The translations under genes and the position numbers were made by a program. Below are positions 37,362 to 46,140 of a stretch of DNA of 64,000 nt, piece after piece; position 1 is the stretch's first letter; the number at the start of each line of letters is the position of its first letter. Origin of the DNA: Alteromonas salexigens (GTDB lineage: Bacteria > Pseudomonadota > Gammaproteobacteria > Enterobacterales > Alteromonadaceae); assembly GCF_025628895.1 (NCBI RefSeq), contig NZ_JAOTJC010000006.1, positions 421,960 through 485,959 on the forward strand, given 5' to 3'. The notes under the pieces are model-generated. The model saw only the letters and a list, made by a program, of their open reading frames with translations, was not told the origin of the DNA and did not search any database.

Positions 37362-37437
37362 ATAATTCTCCGTGTTTCAGACATCTGCAGCGTGACGGGG
37401 ACAGGCTGAATCTGTCCTGAATAGCCCCGCCAGGCAA

Positions 37438-38667
37438 TTAGCCGAAAAACCAGTAGCTCACACCTATTGCCGTGAGTATACCAGCGAGATCTGCACTCAG
37501 GCAGCAGGCTACCGCATAACGTGAATGCTTAATCCCAACTGCGCCCAGATATACGGCGAGTACGTAAAAAGTTGTTTCGGTGGATCCCTGTAGGACCGAA
37601 GCAAGGCGGCCGGCAAAGGAATCGGCACCGTGGAATTGCATGGTTTCAATCATCATGGCACGTGCCCCACTGCCACTTAACGGTTTCATTAATGCAGTTG
37701 GGATAGCTTCCACAAACCGGGTATCCAAACCAAGCAACGCAACCAGACTACCGATGCCTTGCATCACTCCATCTAATACACCGCTGGCGCGTAACATCCC
37801 AATAGCAATAAGCATGGCAATAAGGTATGGGATAAGGGTAATGGCCACATCAAACCCTTTCTTGGCACCTTCTACAAACTCTTCATAGCCATTGACCCCG
37901 CGCCGCCAGGCTGTGACCAGCACCAGAATTATAAAAGAAAATAACAATACGTTAGCCACCACCGCTGACTGGCTGGCCAGCACCTCAGAGGCCAGTTGGC
38001 CGAAATACAGTACAATGGCCGTGAGCAAGGAAAAGGCGGCCAGCAGATAAATCATAATTACCCGGTTTAACAGATTCGTTCGCTGAACCAGACAGGTCAC
38101 GATTAAGCCCACCAGAGTCGAGGCACTGGTCGCGAGTAAAATAGGGACAAACACATCCGTGGGCTGAGCGGCGCCCTGCTCCGCCCGGTATAAAAAAACC
38201 GCGATAGGAAACAACGTAACGGATGATGTATTCAGAACCAGGAACAGGATCTGGCTATTGGTCAGCGTGTCTTTCCGGGGCGCAAGCGATTGCATATCCT
38301 GCATGGCTTTAATACCAAACGGCGTGGCGGCATTATCCAGTCCAAGCATATTGGCTGACATGTTCATGGTGATACTACCCAGCGCCGGGTGATGACGGGG
38401 AATATCTGGCATAACCCGACACAGGAATGGCGCCAGCACCGATGCGATGCGGTCCACCAAACCTGACTGTTCGGCCACCCGAAAAATACCCAGCCAAAAA
38501 GCCAGTACTCCTATGAGGCCAATGGCAATTTCAACACTTAAAGAAGCCATCGCAGTGACAGCGTCCATTACCTGCTGAAAACTGCCCGGCTGGTCGTTAA
38601 ACAGTGCCTGATAACAGGCCGCTACAAATGCTGAGACAATAAATAACAGCCAAATTCTCGATAACAT
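37438..38667 (-). CDS. SpmA-SpmB-type fused nucleoside-recognition (Gate) membrane protein
   Basis: A 409-residue inner-membrane protein made of two Gate/nucleoside-recognition domains. The first half (GVLAFWLGIFRVAEQSGLVD, NMSANMLGLDNAATPFGIKA, LNTSSVTLFPIA) matches SpmA and the second (TLIPYLIAMLIAIGMLRASG, LMKPLSGSGARAMM, STETTFYVLAVYLGAVGIKH) matches SpmB of Bacillus. In spore formers these two act in spore core maturation; here they are fused in a non-sporulating gammaproteobacterium and the role is unknown, probably transport. It has 70- to 80-base gaps on either side and seems to be a single gene. Confidence 0.85.
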   Translation of the reverse strand: MLSRIWLLFIVSAFVAACYQALFNDQPGSFQQVMDAVTAMASLSVEIAIGLIGVLAFWLGIFRVAEQSGLVDRIASVLAPFLCRVMPDIPRHHPALGSITMNMSANMLGLDNAATPFGIKAMQDMQSLAPRKDTLTNSQILFLVLNTSSVTLFPIAVFLYRAEQGAAQPTDVFVPILLATSASTLVGLIVTCLVQRTNLLNRVIMIYLLAAFSLLTAIVLYFGQLASEVLASQSAVVANVLLFSFIILVLVTAWRRGVNGYEEFVEGAKKGFDVAITLIPYLIAMLIAIGMLRASGVLDGVMQGIGSLVALLGLDTRFVEAIPTALMKPLSGSGARAMMIETMQFHGADSFAGRLASVLQGSTETTFYVLAVYLGAVGIKHSRYAVACCLSADLAGILTAIGVSYWFFG

Positions 38668-38747
38668 TTACGTTAAACCACGAATATCCATGGCGGTAAG
38701 TGTACAGGATTTGATATTAAACTCAGCCGGTTATGCGAATTTTGCAG

Positions 38748-39869
38748 CTACGACAATGCTCGCTTAAGCGCTGCAAGACAATGGTCAATGTTACGGGGCT
38801 TACACGCATACCCCATGAGGCCGATGCGCCACACTTTGCCGGCAAATTCACCCAGCCCGGCGCCAATCTCAAGATTACTGTGTTTCAGCAGCTGACGGCG
38901 TACCTCTGTATCATCGACGCCGTCTGGGATTTTCACCACATTCAGCTGCGGTAACCGGTACTCGGGCGCTACCGCCAACTCCAGTCCCAATGCTTGCAGT
39001 CCTTCGGCAAGTTGCTGATGGCCATTTTCATGACGCTGCCAGCAGGCTTCCAGTCCTTCTTCTTTTAACATTCTAAGAGACTCATAGAGGGCATAAATAC
39101 TATTGACCGGTGCCGTATGATGGTATGCGCGCCTCCCGCCTTTTCCCCAGTATCCGACAATCAGGTTCATATCGAGGAACCAGCTCTGTACCGGTGTAGT
39201 ACGCGACTGAATTTTGGCTACCGCACGCTCACTGAATGTCACCGGAGACAAACCGGGCACACAACTCAGGCATTTTTGAGAACCTGAATACACCGCGTCG
39301 ATTTCCCATTCGTCTACAGCTAACTCAATACCGCCTAACGACGTCACGGCATCCACAATGCTCAGGCACTGATATTGTCTGGCCAGCTTGCACAATGCCT
39401 GGGCGTCGTTTCTGACCCCGGTAGAGGTTTCAGCATGTACAAATGCGAGAGCAACAATATCCGAGTGGGCTTTTAAGGCGTCTTCTACTTTTTGTAGTGA
39501 CGTCTGCTGCCCCCAGGGATCTTCTACAATTACTGGCTCTGCACCCATGCGCTTCACGTTTTCCACCATGCGGCTGCCGAATACGCCATTGACGCACACC
39601 ACTACTTTCTCACCGGGCTCAATCAAATTAGCTAAGCATGCCTCCATACCTGCAGATCCGGGGGCGGAAACAGGCATTGTCAGCGCGTTCGATGTTTTAA
39701 ACGCATACTGAAGTAAGCTTTTGGTTTCATCCATAAGCTCGATAAATAAAGGATCGAGATGACCCAGAGTAGGACGCGCCATGGCGTTGAGCACGCGGGG
39801 GGATACGTCGGAAGGGCCGGGTCCCATTAGTGTTCTTTCAGGGGGGATGAATGGCGAAGGCGTAGTCAT
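38748..39869 (-). CDS. Class V aminotransferase (alanine/serine-glyoxylate type)
   Basis: A 373-residue PLP enzyme of fold type I. It starts PERTLMGPGPSDVSPRVLNA, has APGSAGMEACLANL for the cofactor phosphate, VDAVTSLGGIELAVD with the conserved Asp, and the Schiff-base Lys199 in YSGSQKCLSCVPG. The PGPS/SQK pattern marks the alanine-glyoxylate and serine-pyruvate aminotransferase group. The exact amino donor cannot be told by eye. It stands alone. Confidence 0.88.
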   Translation of the reverse strand: MTTPSPFIPPERTLMGPGPSDVSPRVLNAMARPTLGHLDPLFIELMDETKSLLQYAFKTSNALTMPVSAPGSAGMEACLANLIEPGEKVVVCVNGVFGSRMVENVKRMGAEPVIVEDPWGQQTSLQKVEDALKAHSDIVALAFVHAETSTGVRNDAQALCKLARQYQCLSIVDAVTSLGGIELAVDEWEIDAVYSGSQKCLSCVPGLSPVTFSERAVAKIQSRTTPVQSWFLDMNLIVGYWGKGGRRAYHHTAPVNSIYALYESLRMLKEEGLEACWQRHENGHQQLAEGLQALGLELAVAPEYRLPQLNVVKIPDGVDDTEVRRQLLKHSNLEIGAGLGEFAGKVWRIGLMGYACKPRNIDHCLAALKRALS

Positions 39870-40177
39870 GGATGTGTCCTTTCGTGTGGTCTGTGAGAAT
39901 CAGTATTCTTGCAAGGTATATGCTGAAGAACAATACACTGTGCTGAGTATAACCGGAGTGAATGGGCTCGGTCGCCGAAACGAAGATCCAGACCTCAGCT
40001 GAATAAAATGTGCACAAGCTGTGTGTTTTCTGTGCACTTCATTTAATGAGATCAGACCAGCTTCAAGCACCTGAATTTTCAAGGCTGTTGATAAATACGC
40101 TAAGTCTCTGATAAACTTTTGTATAAATTTTAATGAAATTGTTTATAAATTGAACGGAAGTGGGCTATTATTACTAT
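39870..40177. other. Non-coding gap upstream of the small RNA candidate
   Basis: About 300 bases with no credible gene on either strand: short open frames here lack ribosome sites and family resemblance. The first part should hold the promoter of the aminotransferase gene (minus strand). The last 40 bases are AT-rich and include a -10-like TATTAT at 40166-40171 that could start the plus-strand transcript described next. Confidence 0.5.
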
Positions 40178-40281
40178 CCGTTTTAAACAGTTTGCATGTA
40201 CTTCTCCCTTGCAATAGTTAGCGCACGGCTCAGCAATGAGCCATTCCCCTAGGCCCAGAACGTCAGTTCTGGGCATTTTTT
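40178..40281 (+). ncRNA. Candidate small RNA
   Basis: A plus-strand Rho-independent terminator (40253-40281) has no gene upstream of it on its strand: the nearest genes on both sides are on the minus strand. A -10-like TATTAT sits at 40166-40171, which would give an RNA of roughly 100 nucleotides. Inside it a second hairpin GGCTCA GCAA TGAGCC lies at 40227-40242, leaving an unpaired pyrimidine-rich segment (CTTCTCCCTT) that is a plausible pairing site for ribosome-binding sequences. The only open frame is 18 codons without a ribosome site. I do not recognise a known RNA family; the 5' end is uncertain. Confidence 0.55.
40253..40281 (+). terminator. Orphan plus-strand terminator
   Basis: Perfect stem GCCCAGAAC / GTTCTGGGC with loop GTCA, then A and six T on the plus strand only. 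The minus strand has no T run, so it does not serve the minus-strand carbonic anhydrase gene ending at 40298. Confidence 0.88.
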
Positions 40282-40297
40282 ATGGGGCAGAGAAAAG

Positions 40298-40837
40298 TCA
40301 GATAAATGCGCCAGGGTCACTTAACGACGACAACTCATCGGCAAAGCGACGGCCGTTGGCTTTATAATGCTCCGCAGAGGCTTTAAGCTTTTCTGCCACG
40401 GACGGGTCGAGAGAACGCACAACTTTACCTGGTGAACCCACTACCAGTGAATAGTCGGGGATCTCCATTCCTTCGGTTATCAGGGCATTCGCACCCACAA
40501 TACAAAATTTGCCCACTTTAGCGCCATTTAATACCACCGCATTGATGCCAATGAGGCTGTAGTCACCAACTTCACAACCGTGCAGCATCGCTTTATGACC
40601 AACGGTGACCCCTTCACCGATCTGCATTGCCACACCTTCATCAGTGTGCAGCACACTGCCGTCCTGAATGTTGGTATTGTTACCTATTCGAATGGTATCC
40701 ATGTCGCCCCGAATGACCGCGTTGAACCAGACACTGGCATTTTCACCCAACTCTACCTGGCCAATTACATGGGCGCCTGGTGCTATATAAACGTTGTCAT
40801 TGATTACCGGCTGGTACTCACCTAATGCATATATCAT
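40298..40837 (-). CDS. Gamma-class carbonic anhydrase family protein
   Basis: A 179-residue left-handed beta-helix protein of the gamma carbonic anhydrase/YrdA family. Hexapeptide repeats run from residue 10 to about 140, with the metal-ligand histidines at 64, 81 and 86 ([20 protein letters not shown]). Carbonic anhydrase activity is not certain for this subfamily. It is the last gene of the run rlmJ, kinase, tesB, gamma-CA, 12 bases after tesB. Confidence 0.9.
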   Translation of the reverse strand: MIYALGEYQPVINDNVYIAPGAHVIGQVELGENASVWFNAVIRGDMDTIRIGNNTNIQDGSVLHTDEGVAMQIGEGVTVGHKAMLHGCEVGDYSLIGINAVVLNGAKVGKFCIVGANALITEGMEIPDYSLVVGSPGKVVRSLDPSVAEKLKASAEHYKANGRRFADELSSLSDPGAFI

Positions 40838-40849
40838 TACGGAACCCTG

Positions 40850-41707
40850 TTAGTCTATTTTTCGCATCAGACCTTCCTGCATGGTAGAGGCTACAAGCTC
40901 CCCTTGCTGGTTAAATAACTGGCCTTTCACAATCCCTCGTGCGTTACCACTGAACGGGCTTTCCATGGCATATAATAGCCATTCGTTCATATTTACCGGG
41001 CGATGAAACCACATGGCGTGATCGATAGTGGCAATTCGCAGGCTTTTGTCCGTAACGGCTATGCCATGGGGCTGCAATGACGTGCTCAGAAAATGATAAT
41101 CAGAGGCATACGCCAATGCCGCCTGATTCAGGCTGGCCTGCGAGGCCAATGCATCCCGCGAACGCATCCAGATATAGCGAACGGGCGCGCGCTTAACGGC
41201 CTGATAAGAATTAGCGGCGTCTACCGTGCGAATATCCACCGGCTTGTGGTAGCTCAGCGCCTCCTGCATGGGCTTGGCCATTTTTTCGAAATTGGCCTCG
41301 TAAAAAGCGATATCAGGCTGTACCTCTTCCGGCGCAGGCACTACCGGCATTTCCGCGTGCTGATGCTGCATCCCTTCTTCTGGTAACTGAAATGAGGCGG
41401 TCATATAAAATATGTTTTTGCCGTCCTGAATGGCTTTCACCCTTCTGGCAGAAAAACTGCGGCCATCGCGTACAATTTCCACATCATATACTACTGGCTT
41501 CTGGGCATCGCCGGGTAACAAAAAGTAGGTATGGAATGAGTGGGCCACTCTGCCCTCTGCTACCGTTTTATACGCTGCCGCCAGTGCCTGACCCAGTACC
41601 TGCCCACCAAACAGGGCACGAAATCCTAAGTCCCAGCTTTGGCCGCGGAACAAGCCCGCTTCGATTTTTTCCAGTTCAAATAGTGATGCGAGTTTTACCT
41701 CTGACAT
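40850..41707 (-). CDS. tesB: Acyl-CoA thioesterase II
   Basis: A 285-residue double hot-dog enzyme that hydrolyses medium- and long-chain acyl-CoA. The first domain has GLFRGQSWDLGFRALFGGQV and the second ends DHAMWFHRPVNMNEWLLYAM and STMQEGLMRKID, which hold the Asp/Thr/Gln triad region of E. coli TesB. Length and order match. It is 18 bases after the kinase gene. Confidence 0.95.
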   Translation of the reverse strand: MSEVKLASLFELEKIEAGLFRGQSWDLGFRALFGGQVLGQALAAAYKTVAEGRVAHSFHTYFLLPGDAQKPVVYDVEIVRDGRSFSARRVKAIQDGKNIFYMTASFQLPEEGMQHQHAEMPVVPAPEEVQPDIAFYEANFEKMAKPMQEALSYHKPVDIRTVDAANSYQAVKRAPVRYIWMRSRDALASQASLNQAALAYASDYHFLSTSLQPHGIAVTDKSLRIATIDHAMWFHRPVNMNEWLLYAMESPFSGNARGIVKGQLFNQQGELVASTMQEGLMRKID

Positions 41708-41725
41708 AGGATGGTTTTGCTCCTG

Positions 41726-43555
41726 CTAATTCAATTTTGGGTTACGTGGATAGTACTTGTCGGGTAACTGGGCTTTGTGTTCAAAATACCGGGTATCTTT
41801 GTACGGTAACTTCATAAAGCCGGAAATGCCCAGACCGTCTATACGCGGCACCAGCGTGACTAATGTCTGCAATAGTTCACGAAACCGGTCCTCCTGGTCA
41901 TGATCAAGCAGCATGTAATAACTGTGGATCTTCAGGTGGGTGGACATGGCCTCAAAGATGATGCAGCCAGTATGATGGATCGTGTTTAACTCTTCCAGTA
42001 CCGCCATTATCGCGGGTGGAAGCTTCAGCAGTTCATCAGGATCGTCCCCGTCTTCAAAATAGGAGTGGGTTCGGCTCTCATCTTTACTTAACGCGACCCG
42101 GGAAAGTTCAAACGGTATATGACAACCGGATTCGGGAATAAAGGGGGCAAGCTCATCGTCTCGCTCCACGTGAATAGTATCTTTAGCGTTGAACATGCAG
42201 CATTTGAAAATACCGCTGCGGTGTATTGCTCTGGCCAGAGTAATTACGTTATTCACGGCCAGTTCAAATGCAGTTTTTAACGCCGGGTTATAAAGGTTGA
42301 GGCTGGAATCTACATAAATGCCATCCGGCTCCCAGCGAATGGCCAGGCCCCCTACCACCGGATAACGCCCAAGCCTGCTTACCGCGGCAACAAACCCTTT
42401 TTCAGTCTCGCCCATACCTTGCAGATAATTCTTATAGTAGCGGTCGAATTGCGCATCGTTCACGTACTTGAGCTCGGTTTCCGCGTCGAGGTTTTCCTGA
42501 CGCAGAAAAGACTTTCGGGAAGAATAAACGACCGTTTCGATTTCACTTACAGACTGACCAATCCAGGTGGGGATGAGAGGCTGATAACTTATTGGCGTGT
42601 CCTCGGTAAAAACCAACTGGCGCAGCACATGCAAGTTTTTGAAAAAATAGTCGCCGCCCTGACGACGTTTGCCCGGGTCGTCGCTGAGCATATAGTCGAG
42701 TATATTGGCGAGCATCTTAGGTAGTCCCAGTGACAGCGGTGTAATAACCTTGCGACCATAGCGGCTGGACTGGCCAGAGGCCAATGCATACAGGGTACTT
42801 GCCATGCCCTGCTCATCGAAACGCGGTGAGGATAACGCGCCGTTAAGCTGATCTTCGCCGATGAAATAGACGTCACCCAGACGTGCGTTCGTCTGGTGCA
42901 ATTCACCGGACATCAGGTCCATGACGTTATTCCCCACGTATTGACCACTGGCATCGGTTTGAGCAAACACCGATGAGCCCCAGTCAATCAGGCCGACGCT
43001 TTCTGTCGCCGCGTTCCATACCAGGTTAGACGGCTTTATATCACCGTGCACAAGCGGCTTGGTAGCCCCTTTTTCGGTGTAATTACGCAAATATTTCAGG
43101 ATGTCGCCCAGCTGAACGGCCAGTTTCACAATCAGACGGGGGGGTAACGGACCCTGTTGCAGGCTAACCTTTTCAAGGTCTTCGCCAATTGCACGTTGCA
43201 TTACCAGAATGGCCTGCTTGCCTATCTGCTGAAACTCTACTAACGGTGGAATCAGCGGGTGACGGGCGTGTCCCAGCATAAATGCTTCTTCTTCCAGGCG
43301 ATCCTGGATGTGCTGAGGTAAATTGACACGTGAGAATTTAAAAACGTGCTCTTTACCAGCCGGGGTTTCACCGGCGAAGGCAAAACCAAATGCACCCTTA
43401 CCAATCATTTCAATATTTGCATACCCAAGTTGCTCTAGCTGGTCTTTACACAGTTGTACCCAGTCTTTGAACTTCTTTGCGTCGGCATGAGAAAGCAAAT
43501 ATACCGACTGATCTTCAGGAATATAGAAATGTTTAAGTGCTTTTGGCTGATTCAC
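41726..43555 (-). CDS. Eukaryotic-like serine/threonine protein kinase with unknown C-terminal domain
   Basis: A 609-residue protein whose N-terminal 40-310 is a protein kinase: glycine loop IGKGAFGFAF at 51-60, probable ATP Lys73, catalytic loop VHGDIKPSNLVW with Asp172, Lys174 and Asn177, and metal loop DWG at 191-193. HGD replaces the usual HRD and DWG replaces DFG, so it is divergent but keeps all catalytic residues. Residues 330-609 have no domain I recognise. No membrane segment is seen. I start it at GTG 43555, one base after the rlmJ stop, with GGAG upstream; an ATG at 43600 would overlap rlmJ and lacks a ribosome site. Targets are unknown. Confidence 0.8.
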   Translation of the reverse strand: MNQPKALKHFYIPEDQSVYLLSHADAKKFKDWVQLCKDQLEQLGYANIEMIGKGAFGFAFAGETPAGKEHVFKFSRVNLPQHIQDRLEEEAFMLGHARHPLIPPLVEFQQIGKQAILVMQRAIGEDLEKVSLQQGPLPPRLIVKLAVQLGDILKYLRNYTEKGATKPLVHGDIKPSNLVWNAATESVGLIDWGSSVFAQTDASGQYVGNNVMDLMSGELHQTNARLGDVYFIGEDQLNGALSSPRFDEQGMASTLYALASGQSSRYGRKVITPLSLGLPKMLANILDYMLSDDPGKRRQGGDYFFKNLHVLRQLVFTEDTPISYQPLIPTWIGQSVSEIETVVYSSRKSFLRQENLDAETELKYVNDAQFDRYYKNYLQGMGETEKGFVAAVSRLGRYPVVGGLAIRWEPDGIYVDSSLNLYNPALKTAFELAVNNVITLARAIHRSGIFKCCMFNAKDTIHVERDDELAPFIPESGCHIPFELSRVALSKDESRTHSYFEDGDDPDELLKLPPAIMAVLEELNTIHHTGCIIFEAMSTHLKIHSYYMLLDHDQEDRFRELLQTLVTLVPRIDGLGISGFMKLPYKDTRYFEHKAQLPDKYYPRNPKLN

Positions 43556-43556
43556 G

Positions 43557-44411
43557 TCAGACCGGCTCCGTTTTGAGCCAGTTAACCGTAGCATCGGCAT
43601 TATCAGCGAGGGACGGCGCGAGACAATTGAGTGCAGCAGTCACCGTCTCATCCAGTTGCCATGACGGGTTTAAAATACACACCCCCGAACCATACATACC
43701 GGTATCTGTCTCTTTCTCTGTAACGGTAAGGTCTGCGTAAAAGGCTGTTTTCGCTAAATCAGCAAGTTTGTTACGCATCGCCTCGCTGGCTCCCGCCTTC
43801 TTACCTGCGCGTGCTGATAATAATGGATACCACACCATAATCTGCGCCTGCGGCCAACGGGCAAGCGTTGCAGCAACCGCATCCACCACTTCCGCGTATT
43901 CTTCCAGCCTTTCATAGGAGGGGTCGATGAGCACCGCACCACGATTCGGTCTCGGGGGAGCCATGGCAACGAGACCCTCAAGGCCATCACGGTAATGCAG
44001 GTGTACATGGCCTTCACCCCGATCAGTAAGATTACGGGTTAACTTGTCACTTTCTGCAGGGTGCAGTTCCATCGCGTGCAAACTATCCCCTGACCGCAAC
44101 GCGTCAGCTGCCAATGCCGGCGAGCCTGGATACTGGCGGTTTCGAGTATAACCGGCACATAATTCGAGGTAACGCGTAACCGTTTCATCGCTGAATGTTT
44201 CACTATTCAGCTTCACTATGCCCGTTTCAAACTCTGACGTTTTCTGTGCTTCGTCTGCGTCGAAGTGATATAGGCCCGCGCCAGCGTGAGTATCAAACAG
44301 CGTGAAGGGTTTGGCTTTATTTTTTAGATATTCGATGATGGCGACCCAACAGACATGTTTGATGACGTCTGCGTGATTGCCGGCGTGGTAGGCGTGTTGA
44401 TAGCTGAGCAC
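43557..44411 (-). CDS. rlmJ: 23S rRNA (adenine2030-N6)-methyltransferase RlmJ
   Basis: A 284-residue methyltransferase that makes m6A2030 in 23S rRNA. It begins (M)LSYQHAYHAGNHADVIKHV, the RlmJ signature, and has the catalytic motif IDPSYE in GAVLIDPSYERLEEY. I start at GTG 44411 with AGGA five bases upstream; an upstream ATG at 44471 has no homology. It heads the run with the kinase, tesB and gamma-CA genes. Confidence 0.95.
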   Translation of the reverse strand: MLSYQHAYHAGNHADVIKHVCWVAIIEYLKNKAKPFTLFDTHAGAGLYHFDADEAQKTSEFETGIVKLNSETFSDETVTRYLELCAGYTRNRQYPGSPALAADALRSGDSLHAMELHPAESDKLTRNLTDRGEGHVHLHYRDGLEGLVAMAPPRPNRGAVLIDPSYERLEEYAEVVDAVAATLARWPQAQIMVWYPLLSARAGKKAGASEAMRNKLADLAKTAFYADLTVTEKETDTGMYGSGVCILNPSWQLDETVTAALNCLAPSLADNADATVNWLKTEPV

Positions 44412-44476
44412 GGGCGTCCTGATAACAATACAGATTGACCCATAGTGTAGCGTAGCCCTGCCCGCTAACAAACAGG

Positions 44477-44507
44477 AAAATGCGCTTCCGGGGGACGGAA
44501 GCGCATT
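44477..44507 (-). terminator. Terminator after bkdB
   Basis: Ten-base stem TGCGCTTCCG / CGGAAGCGCA with a five-base loop. On the minus strand it is followed by TTTTCC, seven bases after the bkdB stop, and it separates the bkd genes from rlmJ. Confidence 0.75.
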
Positions 44508-44513
44508 ACCTGA

Positions 44514-46130
44514 TTACTTTAAATGCATCAACATTTTCGAGGGGTGTTGCAAGTATGAACACCATAAATTGTTGAAGCGTACCATGGTCGCGCCGTCAAT
44601 AATGCGGTGATCACCGGACCAGTTCACCATCATGATGCTATGTGCTTCGACGTTGCCCTGCTCATCGAAACGCGGCAGCGATTGGGTTTTACCCAGCGCC
44701 ACGATAGCCGCTTCCGGTTTGTTAATCACCGGCGTCGCCGTCATACCGCCAATCGCACCAATGTTAGAAATGCTGATGGTGCCGCCTTTGAGGCTGTCTC
44801 CATCCAACTTACCTTCGCGCGCTTTGTCGATAATGACCTGCATTTGTTCGGCAATTTCAAACAAACTCAAATCTTGTACCCGCTTAATATTGGGCACCAG
44901 CAAGCCGATTTTGGAGTCCACTGCAAAACCAATATTGTGGTCATCAAAAAACGTTTGTTCTGTTGCTTCATCATTCAGTTGACTGTTTATCTGGGGAAAC
45001 TCGGTGAGTGCCAGCGACAATGCTTTTACAAAAAAAGGCATGAAGCTAAGTTTCACGTTTTTCTCAGCAAACACGGGCTTCAGTTCCTGACGTAGCGCAA
45101 TCAAGGCATCCATGCGCAACTCATCACTCACTGTAAAGTGCGGGATAGTATGCACTGACGCTGACATTTGCTTCGCCATCGCCGCCTGAATACCGCGTAC
45201 TTTTTCAGTCCGGGTATTACCGGGTGCTGTATAAGGCGTGGTGGAGGTCGCTGGTGCCTGAGGCGTAGCAGATTGTTCGGCCTTTCCTGCGGTAGTGTTC
45301 GCGACATCTTTTTTCAGGATACGGCCTTTCTTACCTGATCCGGTTACCTGAGTAAGATCCAGTGATTTCTCTCTGGCGATACGACGTACAGCCGGACTGG
45401 CCAGTACTTTACCTGGAATAGCGACAGGTGGCTCATAGGCTCCATCTGGCCACTTGTCGTTGCTGCCGTCAGACTGCGTAGCGGATGCAGTTGTTTGCTG
45501 TTGCGGGGCAGACGTAGCAGACTCACTGGTTGCGCTTCTCTTAGTCGTCGCAGGCGCATCACCTTCAGTAGCAAGAGCAAATAGAGGCTCATGCACCCGG
45601 GCTATATCCCCTTGCTGATAATACAGCTTGTGTACTGTACCGGCATGCTTTGCAGGTATTTCAACCACGGCTTTATCGGTCATCACCTCAACCACGGGTT
45701 GATCTTCGGCAATCTCATCGCCTTCCTGTACGTGCCACTTGACGATTTCACACTCGACAATCCCCTCACCTATATCAGGCAAGATAAAATCTTCTGTCTG
45801 AGTGTTGCCACTCGCTTGGGCCGGTTGCGAAACCTGCTCTTGTTCAGGTAGTTCGGGTGTGGCTTCCTCTGCGTCCTGAGGCTTCACATCACCGTCGATA
45901 TCCATTGCAAACAAGGGTTCGTGCACCTTGGCAATATCGCCCACTTTGTAATGCAGCTTTTTCACCGTACCTGAATGCATCGCCGGAATTTGCACTGTGG
46001 CTTTGTCGGTCATGACTTCTGCAACAGGCTGGTCTTCTTCAATATGATCGCCCTCAGCTATCAGCCATTCCAGCAATTCACACTCAACAATACCTTCGCC
46101 GATATCGGGCAAAATAAATTCTGTTGTCAT
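44514..46130 (-). CDS. bkdB: Branched-chain 2-oxoacid dehydrogenase E2 (two lipoyl domains)
   Basis: A 538-residue dihydrolipoamide acyltransferase. Two tandem lipoyl domains, each opening FILPDIGEGIVECE, carry lipoyl-lysines Lys43 and Lys153 in VMTDKA. A Pro/Ala/Gln/Ser-rich linker follows, then the peripheral subunit-binding domain (about 243-275, SPAVRRIAREK), a second linker and the catalytic domain with His508 and Asp512 in GDHRIIDGAT. It transfers the acyl group from E1 to CoA in breakdown of valine, leucine and isoleucine. Most bacterial branched-chain E2 proteins have one lipoyl domain, so the duplication is worth noting. It is 10 bases after the E1 beta gene. Confidence 0.93.
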   Translation of the reverse strand: MTTEFILPDIGEGIVECELLEWLIAEGDHIEEDQPVAEVMTDKATVQIPAMHSGTVKKLHYKVGDIAKVHEPLFAMDIDGDVKPQDAEEATPELPEQEQVSQPAQASGNTQTEDFILPDIGEGIVECEIVKWHVQEGDEIAEDQPVVEVMTDKAVVEIPAKHAGTVHKLYYQQGDIARVHEPLFALATEGDAPATTKRSATSESATSAPQQQTTASATQSDGSNDKWPDGAYEPPVAIPGKVLASPAVRRIAREKSLDLTQVTGSGKKGRILKKDVANTTAGKAEQSATPQAPATSTTPYTAPGNTRTEKVRGIQAAMAKQMSASVHTIPHFTVSDELRMDALIALRQELKPVFAEKNVKLSFMPFFVKALSLALTEFPQINSQLNDEATEQTFFDDHNIGFAVDSKIGLLVPNIKRVQDLSLFEIAEQMQVIIDKAREGKLDGDSLKGGTISISNIGAIGGMTATPVINKPEAAIVALGKTQSLPRFDEQGNVEAHSIMMVNWSGDHRIIDGATMVRFNNLWCSYLQHPSKMLMHLK

Positions 46131-46140
46131 TATGCCTTCC

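Noticed and set aside
37375..37430. Weak nested hairpin after the SpmAB-type gene
   Set aside because: No T tract on either strand and several mismatches; not good enough to call a terminator.
40192..40251. An 18-codon open frame inside the small RNA candidate
   Set aside because: No ribosome site and no conserved peptide features; the hairpins explain the region better.
44607..45095. A 162-codon open frame on the plus strand opposite bkdB
   Set aside because: It lies wholly inside a well-supported gene, has no ribosome site and no family resemblance; such antisense frames are common in GC-balanced coding DNA.
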